A stretch of DNA of 64,000 bases from Brenneria bubanii (GCF_022378355.1 NZ_JAKMAJ010000013.1:62001-126000), one strand, 5' to 3'; positions 30,464 to 39,432 are shown, numbered from the stretch's first letter. The notes: generated by a model not told the origin, from the letters alone. Translations and numbers: made by a program.

Positions 30464-30682
30464 TTATCTGCCCGCGGTTATCCTACTGCTGAACCAGTCG
30501 GCGTTAAAACCTTTTCCCGCAGGGAAGCAGCGAACGTTTTTATCGACCAAGTAGCGCATGTCGCTATCGTTGACGGTGCCGATGCGGCTCCAGGTTTAGG
30601 TCGGGAGGATGCCAGGCAAGCGGCTAATGCCGTTCAGCGAAGGCGCTGGAATGATGAAGGGTGTTTCAGCTTCAACCTCATT
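30464..30682 (-). pseudogene. Decayed gene remnant upstream of the Ldh-family gene
   Basis: The minus strand has a frame of 73 codons that begins right after a TAA and is broken once by TAA at 30598-30596. Both halves read like ordinary protein (NEVEAETPFIIPAPSLNGIS, then RYLVDKNVRCFPAGKGFNAD) with GC-rich third positions. There is no start codon, so it is a 5'-truncated and stop-interrupted C-terminus. I do not recognise the family. Confidence 0.45.
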
Positions 30683-30734
30683 TTACACCGGACAAGGTAA
30701 CCTTACTCGCCGAATACAGTTCTATACACTTAGG

Positions 30735-30837
30735 GTGCTATCTTTTTATCAACCCTTTGATGTTGTGTGTCCCTGAAGTTGTGTTACCCATCCCTGCCAA
30801 GAGTAGTTTTCCCGCCCCCCGAGGCGGGATTTTTTTA
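30735..30837 (+). ncRNA. Candidate small RNA with strong terminator
   Basis: A clean plus-strand terminator ends this stretch, but no plus-strand gene precedes it. A CTATACA-type -10 at 30722-30728 would start transcription near 30733-30735, giving an RNA of about 100 bases. It contains a G/U-rich segment (GATGTTGTGTG, then AAGTTGTGTTACCC) of the type used as a seed in GcvB-like sRNAs. No clear -35 is visible. Identity with a known sRNA was not recognised. Confidence 0.45.
30811..30837 (+). terminator. Rho-independent terminator, plus strand
   Basis: CCCGCC-CCCCGA-GGCGGG stem followed by A and eight T residues. The minus strand has no T-run after the stem, so it does not serve the convergent acetyltransferase gene. 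Confidence 0.8.
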
Positions 30838-30915
30838 CCTGCATCCGGCCGACGGATAAACGCCGCATCACAGGCCTTCGCGAATTCGCCAGGCGGGGTT
30901 TGGCGGCATGTCGAG

Positions 30916-31389
30916 TTAAGCCTGCCAGCGCATCTCGATACATCGAAGGGACGTTCCAGCCAGCGAGGAAGGATAAAGGCTCTCTTTAACCGTAGCGAAT
31001 CCATTTTTATGATAAAAATCAAAGGCATTCGGCGTTGCACAGAGCGTCAGCGTAGTGAGTCCGCGCGCCCTGGCTTCCTGTTTAATCGCATTCAGAATCA
31101 ACGTCGCCATACCTTTACCTTGAAATTCGGGCATGGTGAAAATCGCCTCGACGCTGCCGGCAGCGAGATCCAGAAAGCCGGTAGCGACCGGATATTGCCC
31201 GTCGGGATCGTCGATGACAAAAAACGGGTTCTCCGCCACTGCGCGACGATATCCTTCAGGCATCTGTTCCGGTGTCCAGGCGGTAAGCGTCGTTGCGTCA
31301 TACACCTGTCCGCACCCCTGCCTGATGGCTCGATTTCGTATAGTCCATAACTTTTCCGCTTCATCGGGCGTTGCCTGTCTTACTCTCAT
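30916..31389 (-). CDS. GNAT-family N-acetyltransferase
   Basis: A 157-residue GCN5-related acetyltransferase. The acetyl-CoA pyrophosphate loop lies in FQGKGMATLILNAIKQEA (about residues 89-106), preceded by the beta4 strand VEAIFTMPEF and followed by LCATPNAFDFYHKNGF. Substrate unknown; such stand-alone proteins modify amino acids, polyamines or toxins. Isolated in the accessory region. Confidence 0.88.
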   Translation of the reverse strand: MRVRQATPDEAEKLWTIRNRAIRQGCGQVYDATTLTAWTPEQMPEGYRRAVAENPFFVIDDPDGQYPVATGFLDLAAGSVEAIFTMPEFQGKGMATLILNAIKQEARARGLTTLTLCATPNAFDFYHKNGFATVKESLYPSSLAGTSLRCIEMRWQA

Positions 31390-31523
31390 AGAGTCTCCAG
31401 AATTCCACTACTTCATTGGTTACCAAGGTAATTTACTACAAGGTGAGGTTCATATAATCTAAATGGATATCGTCTACTGATGATACTATGCTTCTAAAAT
31501 TTTTTATCCTGGATGGGTTCTGT

Positions 31524-31700
31524 ATGGCATTATTTATTCGAATATGGTTCCAGTTCGCAACCATTTACACCTGTTTAACCATCAGCGACCAAATTAGCGA
31601 TATCTATTTTAGCTGCGCGCAATGGCCGTGGATTTTTGGCCTGCTGACGGCCGTGATAATCGGCGTCGTCACCGTTCGTAAACTTAATACGCTGCATTAA
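31524..31700 (+). CDS. Small membrane protein, unknown
   Basis: A 58-residue hydrophobic protein from the ATG at 31524, with a C-terminal membrane segment (about residues 33-49, WIFGLLTAVIIGVVTV) and a hydrophobic N-terminal helix. An in-frame start 12 codons upstream is possible. The ribosome-binding site is weak. No family recognised. Confidence 0.4.
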   Translation: MALFIRIWFQFATIYTCLTISDQISDIYFSCAQWPWIFGLLTAVIIGVVTVRKLNTLH

Positions 31701-32096
31701 CGCTTCGTCACCCTCAATATCCATAAGTCGTAGAAGCCTCGCTAAATTAGCCTAATACCAAATTCAATGTTGGCAGATCCATCGTCGACATTCATATTCA
31801 GGCTAGCGTCCTTAAGCGGGAATACCAGAAGGTGTTCCCTGATGGGGCTTTGGCAAGAACACACGCCGCCCGGCTTGTTCAGTAACAAAAACGCTCATAC
31901 TTAGTAACAAAAAAAGGCCGGCACAACTGACCTGAAAATAATTTATTCCATAATTTTCATACAGTTGAAATAAAACACATCACTGCCCCAGCGCTGGTTA
32001 TTAGGCGAATGGCTGCGGTAAAATATTACGCGGCATGGAACACCGCAAATGAGTTATTTATCATCAATAACAATATTTAATACAGGTTATAAGTAA
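31701..32096. other. Gap with short gene remnant
   Basis: No intact gene. A 45-codon frame without start (31751-31885) looks like the C-terminus of a lost protein. An AGTAACAAAAA motif occurs twice (31881 and 31903 areas). Confidence 0.35.
31751..31885 (+). pseudogene. Possible C-terminal gene remnant
   Basis: After a TAG the plus strand is open for 44 codons to TAA 31883-31885, with protein-like composition (SIVDIHIQASVLKREYQ, then GALARTHAARLVQ at the end). There is no start codon. The opposite strand is also open over much of the stretch, so the assignment is weak. Confidence 0.25.
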
Positions 32097-32552
32097 ATGA
32101 AAATATCAAAACTGTTTTTTTTGACAGTTGCCAGTTTATCCCTTCCTCTGGCCGGGTATGGTGAATCCGCAAAAACAACGAGCAACACTGAAGCGCGTAT
32201 ACCGGCAATCAAGCTGGTCAACTCAGCAGACAATCATTCCGCCTTTTTGACGGGGAGCATTCCGGCCCTGGAAAAAATTCCGGCCAAACAATTCTGGATC
32301 AGCAGTTCCACGGAAGATTGGGAGAAAAACACCCATCCGGCGCCGAGAAAACAGTACGTCGTGACGCTAAAGGGCAAGCTGAAATTTAAAGTCAGCGATG
32401 GTTCAACATTCACTATTGCCCCAGGTACCGTGCTGCTTGCCGAAGATACCCAGGGTGAGGGACACAGTTGGGAAATGATTGAAGGAAACGAATGGGTAAG
32501 AGCCTATATCCCGATCATCGATAACAACGATTACTTTACCTCCGACAAGTAA
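32097..32552 (+). CDS. Exported cupin-domain protein
   Basis: A 151-residue protein with an N-terminal signal peptide (MKISKLFFLTVASLSLPLAGYG, cleavage near residue 22). A single cupin barrel follows: KQYVVTLKGKLKFKVSDGSTFTIAPGTVLLAEDTQGEGHSW contains the glycine turns and a final His, as in small beta-barrel metal- or ligand-binding proteins. The first cupin motif is weak in histidines, so metal binding is uncertain. Periplasmic; no operon partner. Confidence 0.75.
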   Translation: MKISKLFFLTVASLSLPLAGYGESAKTTSNTEARIPAIKLVNSADNHSAFLTGSIPALEKIPAKQFWISSSTEDWEKNTHPAPRKQYVVTLKGKLKFKVSDGSTFTIAPGTVLLAEDTQGEGHSWEMIEGNEWVRAYIPIIDNNDYFTSDK

Positions 32553-33008
32553 TTATCCGTCCTCTGAAGGCCCTGACCACAGGGCTTTCATGTAAATCGC
32601 CGTTCTGCATCTCCTCCGCGCGTCGTCATCTGCGCCAACGGGAATTTACGCTTCTGTCATTGTTTCTCACGCTCAAATTATTCGGCGTGTTTATTTAATC
32701 GTAATCAAAATATGGCCAGAAATTTCGCCGGCAACGCAGCCGATTATTGAATCAACGCTGGTCTCAGTCTCCTTCATTGAAAATGACGTTTCATCATCAG
32801 CTGAAGAAGAGCATCCACCTTCTGCCGGAGGTGTTGGTGACGATTTACTTTTGATCTCCGGCTATCAAACGCTTGCCTAGCGTCGTTTTTCGCCTTGCGC
32901 CGTCAGGGCGCGTTATTCCTGACGATAGAGCGTCAGCTTGCCGCCGTTTAGCTGACGCTGTCATGCCGCCTGCTTGATTGATTCTTCAGACGAAGATCAC
33001 AAATAAAA

Positions 33009-33024
33009 ATGTTAACGTTAATAA
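33009..33024 (+). promoter_or_regulatory. LacI-type operator O1
   Basis: The core TTAACGTTAA (33012-33021) is perfectly symmetric around a central CG, the hallmark of LacI/GalR-family operators. Its centre is 87 bases from that of O2. Confidence 0.6.
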
Positions 33025-33095
33025 AAATGATAGGGCCATCATAAAACAACATAAATATACTTCATAAAATTCATACCATTACATAGCATCATAAA

Positions 33096-33111
33096 ATGTT
33101 AACGTAAACAT
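33096..33111 (+). promoter_or_regulatory. LacI-type operator O2 at the permease RBS
   Basis: ATGTTAACGTAAACAT is symmetric at seven of eight pairs around a central CG and shares TGTTAACGT with O1. It ends 13 bases before the permease ATG, so a bound repressor would block the 5' leader. The LacI-family gene at 34494-35501 is the likely ligand. Confidence 0.65.
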
Positions 33112-33124
33112 CAAAAGGCCAAAC

Positions 33125-34366
33125 ATGAAATTGTTACATAACAAAAATTATTGGTTTGCATCAGGCTATCTATTAACATTTTTCGCTGCATGGTCTATGT
33201 GGTGGTCTTTCTATGCGATATGGCTCAAATCATCCATTGGACTCAATGGGGCCGAGGTGGGGATCGTTTATGCGATAAACTCGGCCGTCTCAATGATATT
33301 CATGATTTTATACGGCGTCATTCAAGATAAACTGGATTTGAAAAAGCATGCGGTTACATTTCAGGGCATCATCATGATCTGTATTGCGCCGTTCCTTATT
33401 TATGTTTATGAGCCTTTACTGCAAAGCAACTTTATATTGGGCGTAATTATTGGCGCGCCGATATTAAGCGCCGGTTTTATTTCTGGCTGTGGACTATGCG
33501 AATCTTATGTCGAGAGAATTAGCCGCCGCATCGGTTTCGAATATGGTTCTACCCGTTTTTGGGGATCCTTTGGATACGCCGGCGCCACATTTATCGCGGG
33601 TATATTGTTTAGCACCAATCCCCATTACAACTTTTATTTCTCTTCAGTATTGGGCGGTCTGTTTCTTGTCATTAATTTCTTCTTCAAACCCAATACCGGG
33701 ACACATATCAATAATAATAGTGCAAAGATAGTCAACACGCCGAAGTTATCTGAAATTCTCGCCTTATTTAAAATGAAGAAATTTTGGGTTCTGACCTTCT
33801 TCATTATGGGTACTTACAGCCTATACCTGGTTTATGATCAACAGCTGTTCCCAAATTTTTATACCTCATTCTTCAGTAAAGGAGAAGATGGTTTTAAAAT
33901 CTATGGCTATCTCAATTCGTTTCAGGTATTTCTCGAAGCCACTATGATGCTGGTAATGCCGTTCGTCATTCATAAGATTGGCGCTAAAAACGCCATCATT
34001 CTGGCCGCCTTAATCATGGTACTAAGGATCCTGGGCTCCGCTTATTTCAACGATATTTATCTTATCTCGTGCATCAAACTGTTCCATGCGATTGAGATCC
34101 CTCTGTTTATACTGTCGATCTTTAAATATATCGTCACCCACTTTGAAGAGCGCTTCTCCGCCACGATATTTGCTACCGCGTTTTTGATTTCACAACAAAT
34201 CGGGGTGATCTTATTATCCGGTCTGACAGGAAGGCTATTTGACAGCCATGGATATTCAACGACCTTTTATACCCTCGCCGTCACCGTTATTATCATTGCC
34301 GTCGTCGGATTCATGTTGCTGGAGACAGATAAAAGCAGGTCGGCGCAGACTGTTGTAAATAGCTAA
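33125..34366 (+). CDS. Oligosaccharide:H+ symporter, sucrose-permease (CscB) like
   Basis: A 413-residue MFS protein with 12 predicted membrane helices. Many stretches match CscB: WSLWW-like WSMWWSFYAIWLK, YGVIQDKLDLKK, FLIYVYEPLLQSNF, FEYGSTRFWGSFGYA, YDQQLFP and YLNSFQVFLEA. It is closer to CscB than to LacY or RafB, so sucrose or a related sugar is the best guess. No glycosidase or sugar kinase lies nearby. Two operators precede it, and a convergent LacI regulator follows. Confidence 0.85.
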   Translation: MKLLHNKNYWFASGYLLTFFAAWSMWWSFYAIWLKSSIGLNGAEVGIVYAINSAVSMIFMILYGVIQDKLDLKKHAVTFQGIIMICIAPFLIYVYEPLLQSNFILGVIIGAPILSAGFISGCGLCESYVERISRRIGFEYGSTRFWGSFGYAGATFIAGILFSTNPHYNFYFSSVLGGLFLVINFFFKPNTGTHINNNSAKIVNTPKLSEILALFKMKKFWVLTFFIMGTYSLYLVYDQQLFPNFYTSFFSKGEDGFKIYGYLNSFQVFLEATMMLVMPFVIHKIGAKNAIILAALIMVLRILGSAYFNDIYLISCIKLFHAIEIPLFILSIFKYIVTHFEERFSATIFATAFLISQQIGVILLSGLTGRLFDSHGYSTTFYTLAVTVIIIAVVGFMLLETDKSRSAQTVVNS

Positions 34367-34493
34367 TGCCCTGATGTCCGACAACGCTCCCGGGATAATC
34401 AACGCAGATAATGGCTCAGGGAAGAGCCGGATAACTCATGGAAACCGCAGTCATATCCGCAAAATCACCAGGTGATTTACCCCAAACCTCGCG

Positions 34494-35501
34494 TTATAAA
34501 GAATCGCGTTCTATAAACGGACAGTCGATTGCAAATTGACCGGTCGTGGATAACTCATTGATGATATGTAATGCAGCCATTTCACCTATCTTATAGTGAG
34601 GCAATGCAACCGTAGTGAGCGATGGATAAAACAAATCACTAATCCCGATCATATTATCATAACCCAGCACCCCAACATCATCGGGAATCCTAAAACCATG
34701 CTTCAACAATTTTTGATACACCAGAAAGGCGATTCGATCATTGCCACACACGACGACGTCAAATTGAATTTGGTTCGAAATATAGTGATCAAGCACGTCG
34801 ATAATCTTGCGATAATGAGGAACAGAGGCGGAAAACTCAGAAGCGTCGCCCTCAAGAAAATGAATTTTCAAATCATCGATATTTTTCCCGCTATCGCTCC
34901 AGGCTTTAATCGTGGCATTGTGTCTTATATCCCCCGCCAGCGTTTTTCGGGAAAGAAACAGACAAAGTGGATGATGATATCGCCGCCTGACGATCTTATT
35001 GATTGCCCGATACTGACCGCTAAAATCATCCGGGATGTAGGATGCCAGTTCCGCATCATCAGTAATACAGTTAGCCAAAACCAGATTACGGCTCAACAGT
35101 TGATCGGAAATATCAACCTTCCTGAAACCCATCGTGGTATAGATGATCCCGGCCGGCTGGTAAGATAATAATTTTTCTATCGATGTGCTGTAATTATCAT
35201 AAACATTAACGATAAATGTTATCCAGCCATATTTCTGTGCCGTTTCCTCGACCGCCCTTAAAATTTCAACGTCGAAAGGCGTCGTCGCCGTACCCAGCGC
35301 TAAAACACCCAGCGTCCTGGAAACCGAAGTCGCCCCTCTTATTTTTTTGGCTGAAAAACTCGGCACATAATTTAATTTCTTTATTGCCTTATTAACCTTT
35401 CTCAGCGTATTAGACTTTACGCGATGTGGTTCATTTATCGCTCTGGACACCGTCATCATTGACACGCCAGCTGCTTTTGCCACATCCTTTAATGAAGTCA
35501 T
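34494..35501 (-). CDS. LacI-family transcriptional repressor
   Basis: A 335-residue regulator: N-terminal LacI helix-turn-helix (SLKDVAKAAGVSMMTVSRAINEPHRV, hinge helix near residues 50-58) followed by a periplasmic-binding-like effector domain. Convergent with the sugar permease, which has two family-type operators in front of it. Effector is probably a sugar. The C-terminal strands (VLGYDNMIGISDLFYPSLTTV) match GalR/CscR-type proteins. Confidence 0.9.
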   Translation of the reverse strand: MTSLKDVAKAAGVSMMTVSRAINEPHRVKSNTLRKVNKAIKKLNYVPSFSAKKIRGATSVSRTLGVLALGTATTPFDVEILRAVEETAQKYGWITFIVNVYDNYSTSIEKLLSYQPAGIIYTTMGFRKVDISDQLLSRNLVLANCITDDAELASYIPDDFSGQYRAINKIVRRRYHHPLCLFLSRKTLAGDIRHNATIKAWSDSGKNIDDLKIHFLEGDASEFSASVPHYRKIIDVLDHYISNQIQFDVVVCGNDRIAFLVYQKLLKHGFRIPDDVGVLGYDNMIGISDLFYPSLTTVALPHYKIGEMAALHIINELSTTGQFAIDCPFIERDSL

Positions 35502-35885
35502 TGTCGAAAATCTTCAGCTCGCAGAAATTAGACGTCAATTTTACAGTACCGGATCATGTCAGGCAATGTACGCCATCTAAAACTGAGAAATGTCTCGGGT
35601 TTTGTTTTACCTTTACCGCATGACTCCATCGTCAGGCCAACGCCGGAAAGAATATTCGTCGATACGACGGAAACCTCAGTTTTTATCGTTATCGAGAGAT
35701 AAGAAGTTTGTCGTTATGCCTCAGAATAAAATATGCTTACTTAATAAATATACCCGTCTATCACCATTAAAATAAAAACGGCATTCTTTCGCGACCAAAC
35801 GATGTCAAACTGTCGGCATCAAATGGAAAAACGCCGACAGACGAACACCTCAATCGATGGCAGGCATGAGAGTTCCACGGCGCCA
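35502..35885. other. Gap upstream of the LacI gene
   Basis: Must contain the LacI promoter. A plus-strand frame at 35590-35775 and a 33-codon minus frame near 35625-35525 are open, but neither has a ribosome-binding site or a recognisable family. Confidence 0.35.
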
Positions 35886-36509
35886 TCATGGAATACCATT
35901 ATTGCCATGATGCTGAAAAGCAGGCCGCAGACTTAAACGATCGTAATAGTCCGCAATCGCCGTATAGCTTGGGCGCGATATCGGCGTCATCATCCAGCGG
36001 TTGACAGACAGTCCCATCGCGATATCCGCCAGCGTAAAAGTATCGCCCGCAACCCAGGCGCCCGTCGTCTTTAACTGCGCATCCAATATGCACATATGTT
36101 CGTTCCAGGCCTCAATACTGGCTTCAATGGCCGATACGTCGGTATGTAACGGACTTTTTCTGACCAACGCCATAAAAGCATAACGCCAGGCGTTGTTAAG
36201 CTCCGTCGCCTGCCAGTCCATCCATTTTTCGACGTTTGCCCGCTGTTGAAGATGTTGAGGAAGCAGATCATCGCGTAAAGCGCGTCCGGCAAGATACCGG
36301 CAAATGGTATTCGACTCCCACAGGACAAAGCCGTTATCAATCATCACCGGCACTAAACCATTCGGATTAAGCGCTTTAAACGCCGCCGTTTGCGTCGATG
36401 CGAAACCCGAACCGTAGTCCTCCCACTCACCATCGAGAGCAACCTCTTCGATCGTCCATAACACCTTTCGGACGTTAATTGACGATGCTTTGCCAAGTAT
36501 TTTAAGCAT
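35886..36509 (-). CDS. Glutathione S-transferase family protein
   Basis: A 207-residue GST from the ATG at 36509. The thioredoxin-like N-domain has ASSINVRKVLW (active-site Ser), NPNGLVPVMIDNGFVLWESNTICRYLA (cis-Pro and the ESxxI glutathione contact), and the C-terminal helical domain contains GDTFTLADIAMG. An upstream in-frame ATG at 36593 would add a non-homologous tail. Substrate unknown. Codon use looks normal for the window. Confidence 0.9.
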   Translation of the reverse strand: MLKILGKASSINVRKVLWTIEEVALDGEWEDYGSGFASTQTAAFKALNPNGLVPVMIDNGFVLWESNTICRYLAGRALRDDLLPQHLQQRANVEKWMDWQATELNNAWRYAFMALVRKSPLHTDVSAIEASIEAWNEHMCILDAQLKTTGAWVAGDTFTLADIAMGLSVNRWMMTPISRPSYTAIADYYDRLSLRPAFQHHGNNGIP

Positions 36510-36704
36510 ATCGGATAACCTCAATAACCAAGCGCCGATGGAAACCTCATCGCCTTTAGCCGCAGCGTCTTCATTTTCACTCAGTAATAGCATGATTTGA
36601 TGCCATTTATCGACGAAAAAACCGTCTGTCGTCTATGCTGAATGCCGAAACCTTTCGCGGCGAGAAAAACAGCATGGCCAACGCCATACGTTGGCTGAAA
36701 AGAG

Positions 36705-37970
36705 TCAAATACGTACGTTGGGGATATCGGCGAGTTTTGTTGTGTACGCCGGAGAAAGCATTTCCCTTTTCATCGCCCATGTCTGGCGCGTGCCCTGTCC
36801 CGCAAACCAAACCTTCCCCTTGCCGCTGTGGTTAATCTTATCAATAGCCGACATCAACGCTTCGCTATGCGGTCGTGGCTGATAGGCATCAAACAGATTA
36901 AGTTGCGCAACGCCCTGTCCATAAAAGTCGGTAAGCATCACCCCCGCTTTCATATATCGATGATTCGGCCGCCAAATCCGATTTAAAGACTCCGCGGCCA
37001 GGCGCACAATATCTCGCGTATCATTGGTGGGAATCGGCAGCAGTCCCATCGCCTGATTGCTGTAAAACGCCTCATTCCCGGAATGAGGACTGGTACGGAT
37101 AAAAACGGTGACCTGCTTACAGTACTGTTCTTCCTGCCGCAATTTTTCTGCGGCGCGTTCGGCATACAAACAGACGGCCTGCCTCATATCATCGTATTGC
37201 GTAATCCGGCTGCTGAACGACCGGGAACTGATAATTTGTTGTTTCTTTGGAGCAAGCGCTTCAATCTCCAGACAGGGAATGCCGCGTAGCTCACGAACGG
37301 TTCGCTCCAGCACGACACTGAATGCTTTGCGGATATACAGCGGGCTGCATTGAGAAAGCTTCAGCGCGGTATCGATGCCTGCGCTTCTCAGCGAGCGGGA
37401 TAGCCGCCGGCCGACGCCCCAGACTTCTTCTACCGGCGCCAGGCTCAGCAACTTTTGCCGGTGCTCGATATGAGAAAGATCAACCACGCCGCCGGTTTTA
37501 GGCCAGCGTTTAGCGGCAAAGTTGGCCAGTTTTGCCAGGGTTTTTGTTTGGGCGATGCCGATGCCGACGGCCAGGTGCGCCTCGCGACAAACGCGTAGAC
37601 GAATATCACGACCGAGCTGCGTCAAATCGACGCCGTTGCCGGCCCCCGTTAAGTCTAAAAACGCCTCATCAATGCTATACATCTCAACCGATGGCGCCAT
37701 TTCCTCCAAAATACCCATCACGCGGGATGACATATCAGCATAAAGGGCATAATTCGAAGAAAAAACGGCGACGCGATAACGTCTGACGATGTCCCGTATT
37801 TGAAAAAAAGGCATCGCCATTTTGATGCCAAGCTGCTTGGCTTCGGCAGATCGGGCGATGACGCATCCATCGTTGTTGCTGAGCACCACCACTGGCCGCC
37901 CGCGCAAATCAGGCCGAAATACCGTCTCGCAACTGGCGTAGAATGAATTAACGTCAACGAGTGCGAACAT
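36705..37970 (-). CDS. umuC: Error-prone DNA polymerase V subunit UmuC
   Basis: A 421-residue Y-family polymerase that copies past DNA lesions. Catalytic acidic residues are in ALVDVNSFYASCE and the SIDEAFLDL motif; the little-finger domain follows, with a C-terminal part ending in PNVRI. Overlaps umuD by one base (TGATG), so it is translated with it. Full length, so the operon appears functional. Confidence 0.96.
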   Translation of the reverse strand: MFALVDVNSFYASCETVFRPDLRGRPVVVLSNNDGCVIARSAEAKQLGIKMAMPFFQIRDIVRRYRVAVFSSNYALYADMSSRVMGILEEMAPSVEMYSIDEAFLDLTGAGNGVDLTQLGRDIRLRVCREAHLAVGIGIAQTKTLAKLANFAAKRWPKTGGVVDLSHIEHRQKLLSLAPVEEVWGVGRRLSRSLRSAGIDTALKLSQCSPLYIRKAFSVVLERTVRELRGIPCLEIEALAPKKQQIISSRSFSSRITQYDDMRQAVCLYAERAAEKLRQEEQYCKQVTVFIRTSPHSGNEAFYSNQAMGLLPIPTNDTRDIVRLAAESLNRIWRPNHRYMKAGVMLTDFYGQGVAQLNLFDAYQPRPHSEALMSAIDKINHSGKGKVWFAGQGTRQTWAMKREMLSPAYTTKLADIPNVRI

Positions 37971-38389
37971 CAGCGAACGGCATGGATAACGAATGTCACG
38001 ACGCCAAATATCTCCAGGCGATCGTCCTGATTAATATAGAGGGGTTTATAGCTGGGGTTCATCGGCAGCAATGCAAGGTTTGGCGATCGCTGTAATCTTT
38101 TCACCGTGAACTCGCCATCGACAGCCGCAATAACGATATCGCCATGCTTCGCCTCAAGCGCGCTGTCGACCACCAGCAAATCGCCGTCGCTGATATGGCC
38201 GTCAATCATTGACTCACCGCTTACGCGTAGAAAATAGGTTGCGCCGGGATGACGTATACATACGTTATTTAAATCAATACGTTGTTCTACATAGTCCTGA
38301 GCCGGGCTTGGAAAGCCCGCGGGAATGGCGTCGCTAAACAACGGCAGAGACAGCACATTTGGGGTTTCAACGGGATTTAAGAATGACAT
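37970..38389 (-). CDS. umuD: UmuD, autocleaving subunit of DNA polymerase V
   Basis: A 139-residue S24-family protein. RecA-stimulated self-cleavage would occur at Ala24-Gly25 (IPAGFPSP; Cys24-Gly25 in E. coli). Catalytic Ser60 (SGESMIDG) and Lys97 (EFTVKRLQ) are present. Length equals E. coli. A LexA box lies just upstream. Forms the UmuD'2C complex. Confidence 0.97.
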   Translation of the reverse strand: MSFLNPVETPNVLSLPLFSDAIPAGFPSPAQDYVEQRIDLNNVCIRHPGATYFLRVSGESMIDGHISDGDLLVVDSALEAKHGDIVIAAVDGEFTVKRLQRSPNLALLPMNPSYKPLYINQDDRLEIFGVVTFVIHAVR

Positions 38390-38399
38390 AGCTCACCAA

Positions 38400-38419
38400 T
38401 ACTGTTTTTTTATACAGTA
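38400..38419. promoter_or_regulatory. LexA (SOS) box of umuDC
   Basis: TACTGTTTTTTTATACAGTA is a near-perfect LexA palindrome, CTG-N10-CAG with TA on both outer sides, 10 bases upstream of the umuD start. Confidence 0.92.
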
Positions 38420-38756
38420 TAAATGGACCTATTGGTAATGCAATGGGAATGACGACGAGATGTAAAACGCAGAGGCTGGCGCAGACTTGCCATCTAAGCA
38501 CCCGACGTCCTTGCGACGTAGTCATGCGCTCGCGGCAGTAGCATTATGCCGAATGCTATTGCCATCGGATATGGCATACAGTAACGTTTAAAAATCCGCG
38601 CGACTGACGCTTACAGATGGAAAACCATCGGGAAACGCGGAAGGTAGCGCCGCGCGTCTGGGCAAAGAAGGGCCAACGTCTGCCATCATCGCCGATACCC
38701 CGGCGACTTGCAGGACCAGGTCTAACGCTATCCACCAATACAATTTGGGGGCCTTG
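38420..38756. other. Gap between umuD and the LysE-type exporter
   Basis: About 335 bases between divergent genes. Nothing beyond a short inverted repeat around GCCATCGGATATGGC (38562-38576) was seen. Confidence 0.35.
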
Positions 38757-39389
38757 ATGCCTGATACCGCCAATCTTGTCGCTTTTGCGCTCATCGCGCT
38801 CGGTCTGGTGCTGACGCCGGGACCGAACATGATCTACTTGATCTCCCGCTCCATCTGCCAGGGGCGTATCGCAGGATTGATTTCCCTGGCCGGCGTGGCT
38901 GTCGGATTCATCTTTTATATGCTTTGCGCCGCTTTCGGCATCACCGCACTGGTCATGGCCGTACCCTACGCCTACGATAGCATTCGCTTTGCGGGCGCGA
39001 TTTACCTGTTATGGCTGGCCTGGCAGGCGATTCGTCCTGGCGGTCGAGCGGTATTTCAAGTGCGGAGTTTATCGAAAGACAGCCCGCGTAAACTGTTTCT
39101 CATGGGATTATTTACCAATCTGCTGAATCCGAAGGCCGCGGTGCTCTATCTTTCGCTTTTGCCGCAGTTTATTGACCCGGCCAGAGGCAGCGTGCTGGCG
39201 CAATCCGTCATGTTGGGATTTACCCAGATTGCCATCAGCCTATCCGTTAACGCATTGATTGCAATTTCAGCCGGCTCTATCGCGTATTTTTTGAAGCGAC
39301 ACGGCAAATGGGCGATATTTCAACGTTGGCTGATGGCAACCGTTCTGGCATCGTTGGCGATAAAAATGATCACCGAGGCTCGACGCTAA
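38757..39389 (+). CDS. LysE/RhtB-family amino-acid exporter
   Basis: A 210-residue protein with about six membrane segments. The family signature LTPGPNMIYLISRSICQGRIAG is near residue 20, and NLLNPKAAVLYLSLLPQF near residue 120. Members export homoserine, threonine, leucine or other amino acids. The ATG at 38757 follows GGGGG; an in-frame TTG four codons upstream is possible. Substrate unknown. Confidence 0.9.
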   Translation: MPDTANLVAFALIALGLVLTPGPNMIYLISRSICQGRIAGLISLAGVAVGFIFYMLCAAFGITALVMAVPYAYDSIRFAGAIYLLWLAWQAIRPGGRAVFQVRSLSKDSPRKLFLMGLFTNLLNPKAAVLYLSLLPQFIDPARGSVLAQSVMLGFTQIAISLSVNALIAISAGSIAYFLKRHGKWAIFQRWLMATVLASLAIKMITEARR

Positions 39390-39432
39390 GCGGCCCTGGC
39401 CGTAAGTTATCCGGCAGCGTGACTGCTTTCAC

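Larger units (their letters stand above)
32553..33124. other. Gap upstream of the sugar permease, with operators and a startless frame
   Basis: Contains a 96-codon plus-strand open frame without start (32593-32880), a nine-base-pair hairpin AGCGTCAGC/GCTGACGCT (32929-32937 with 32951-32959), and two LacI-type operators nearer the permease. Confidence 0.5.
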
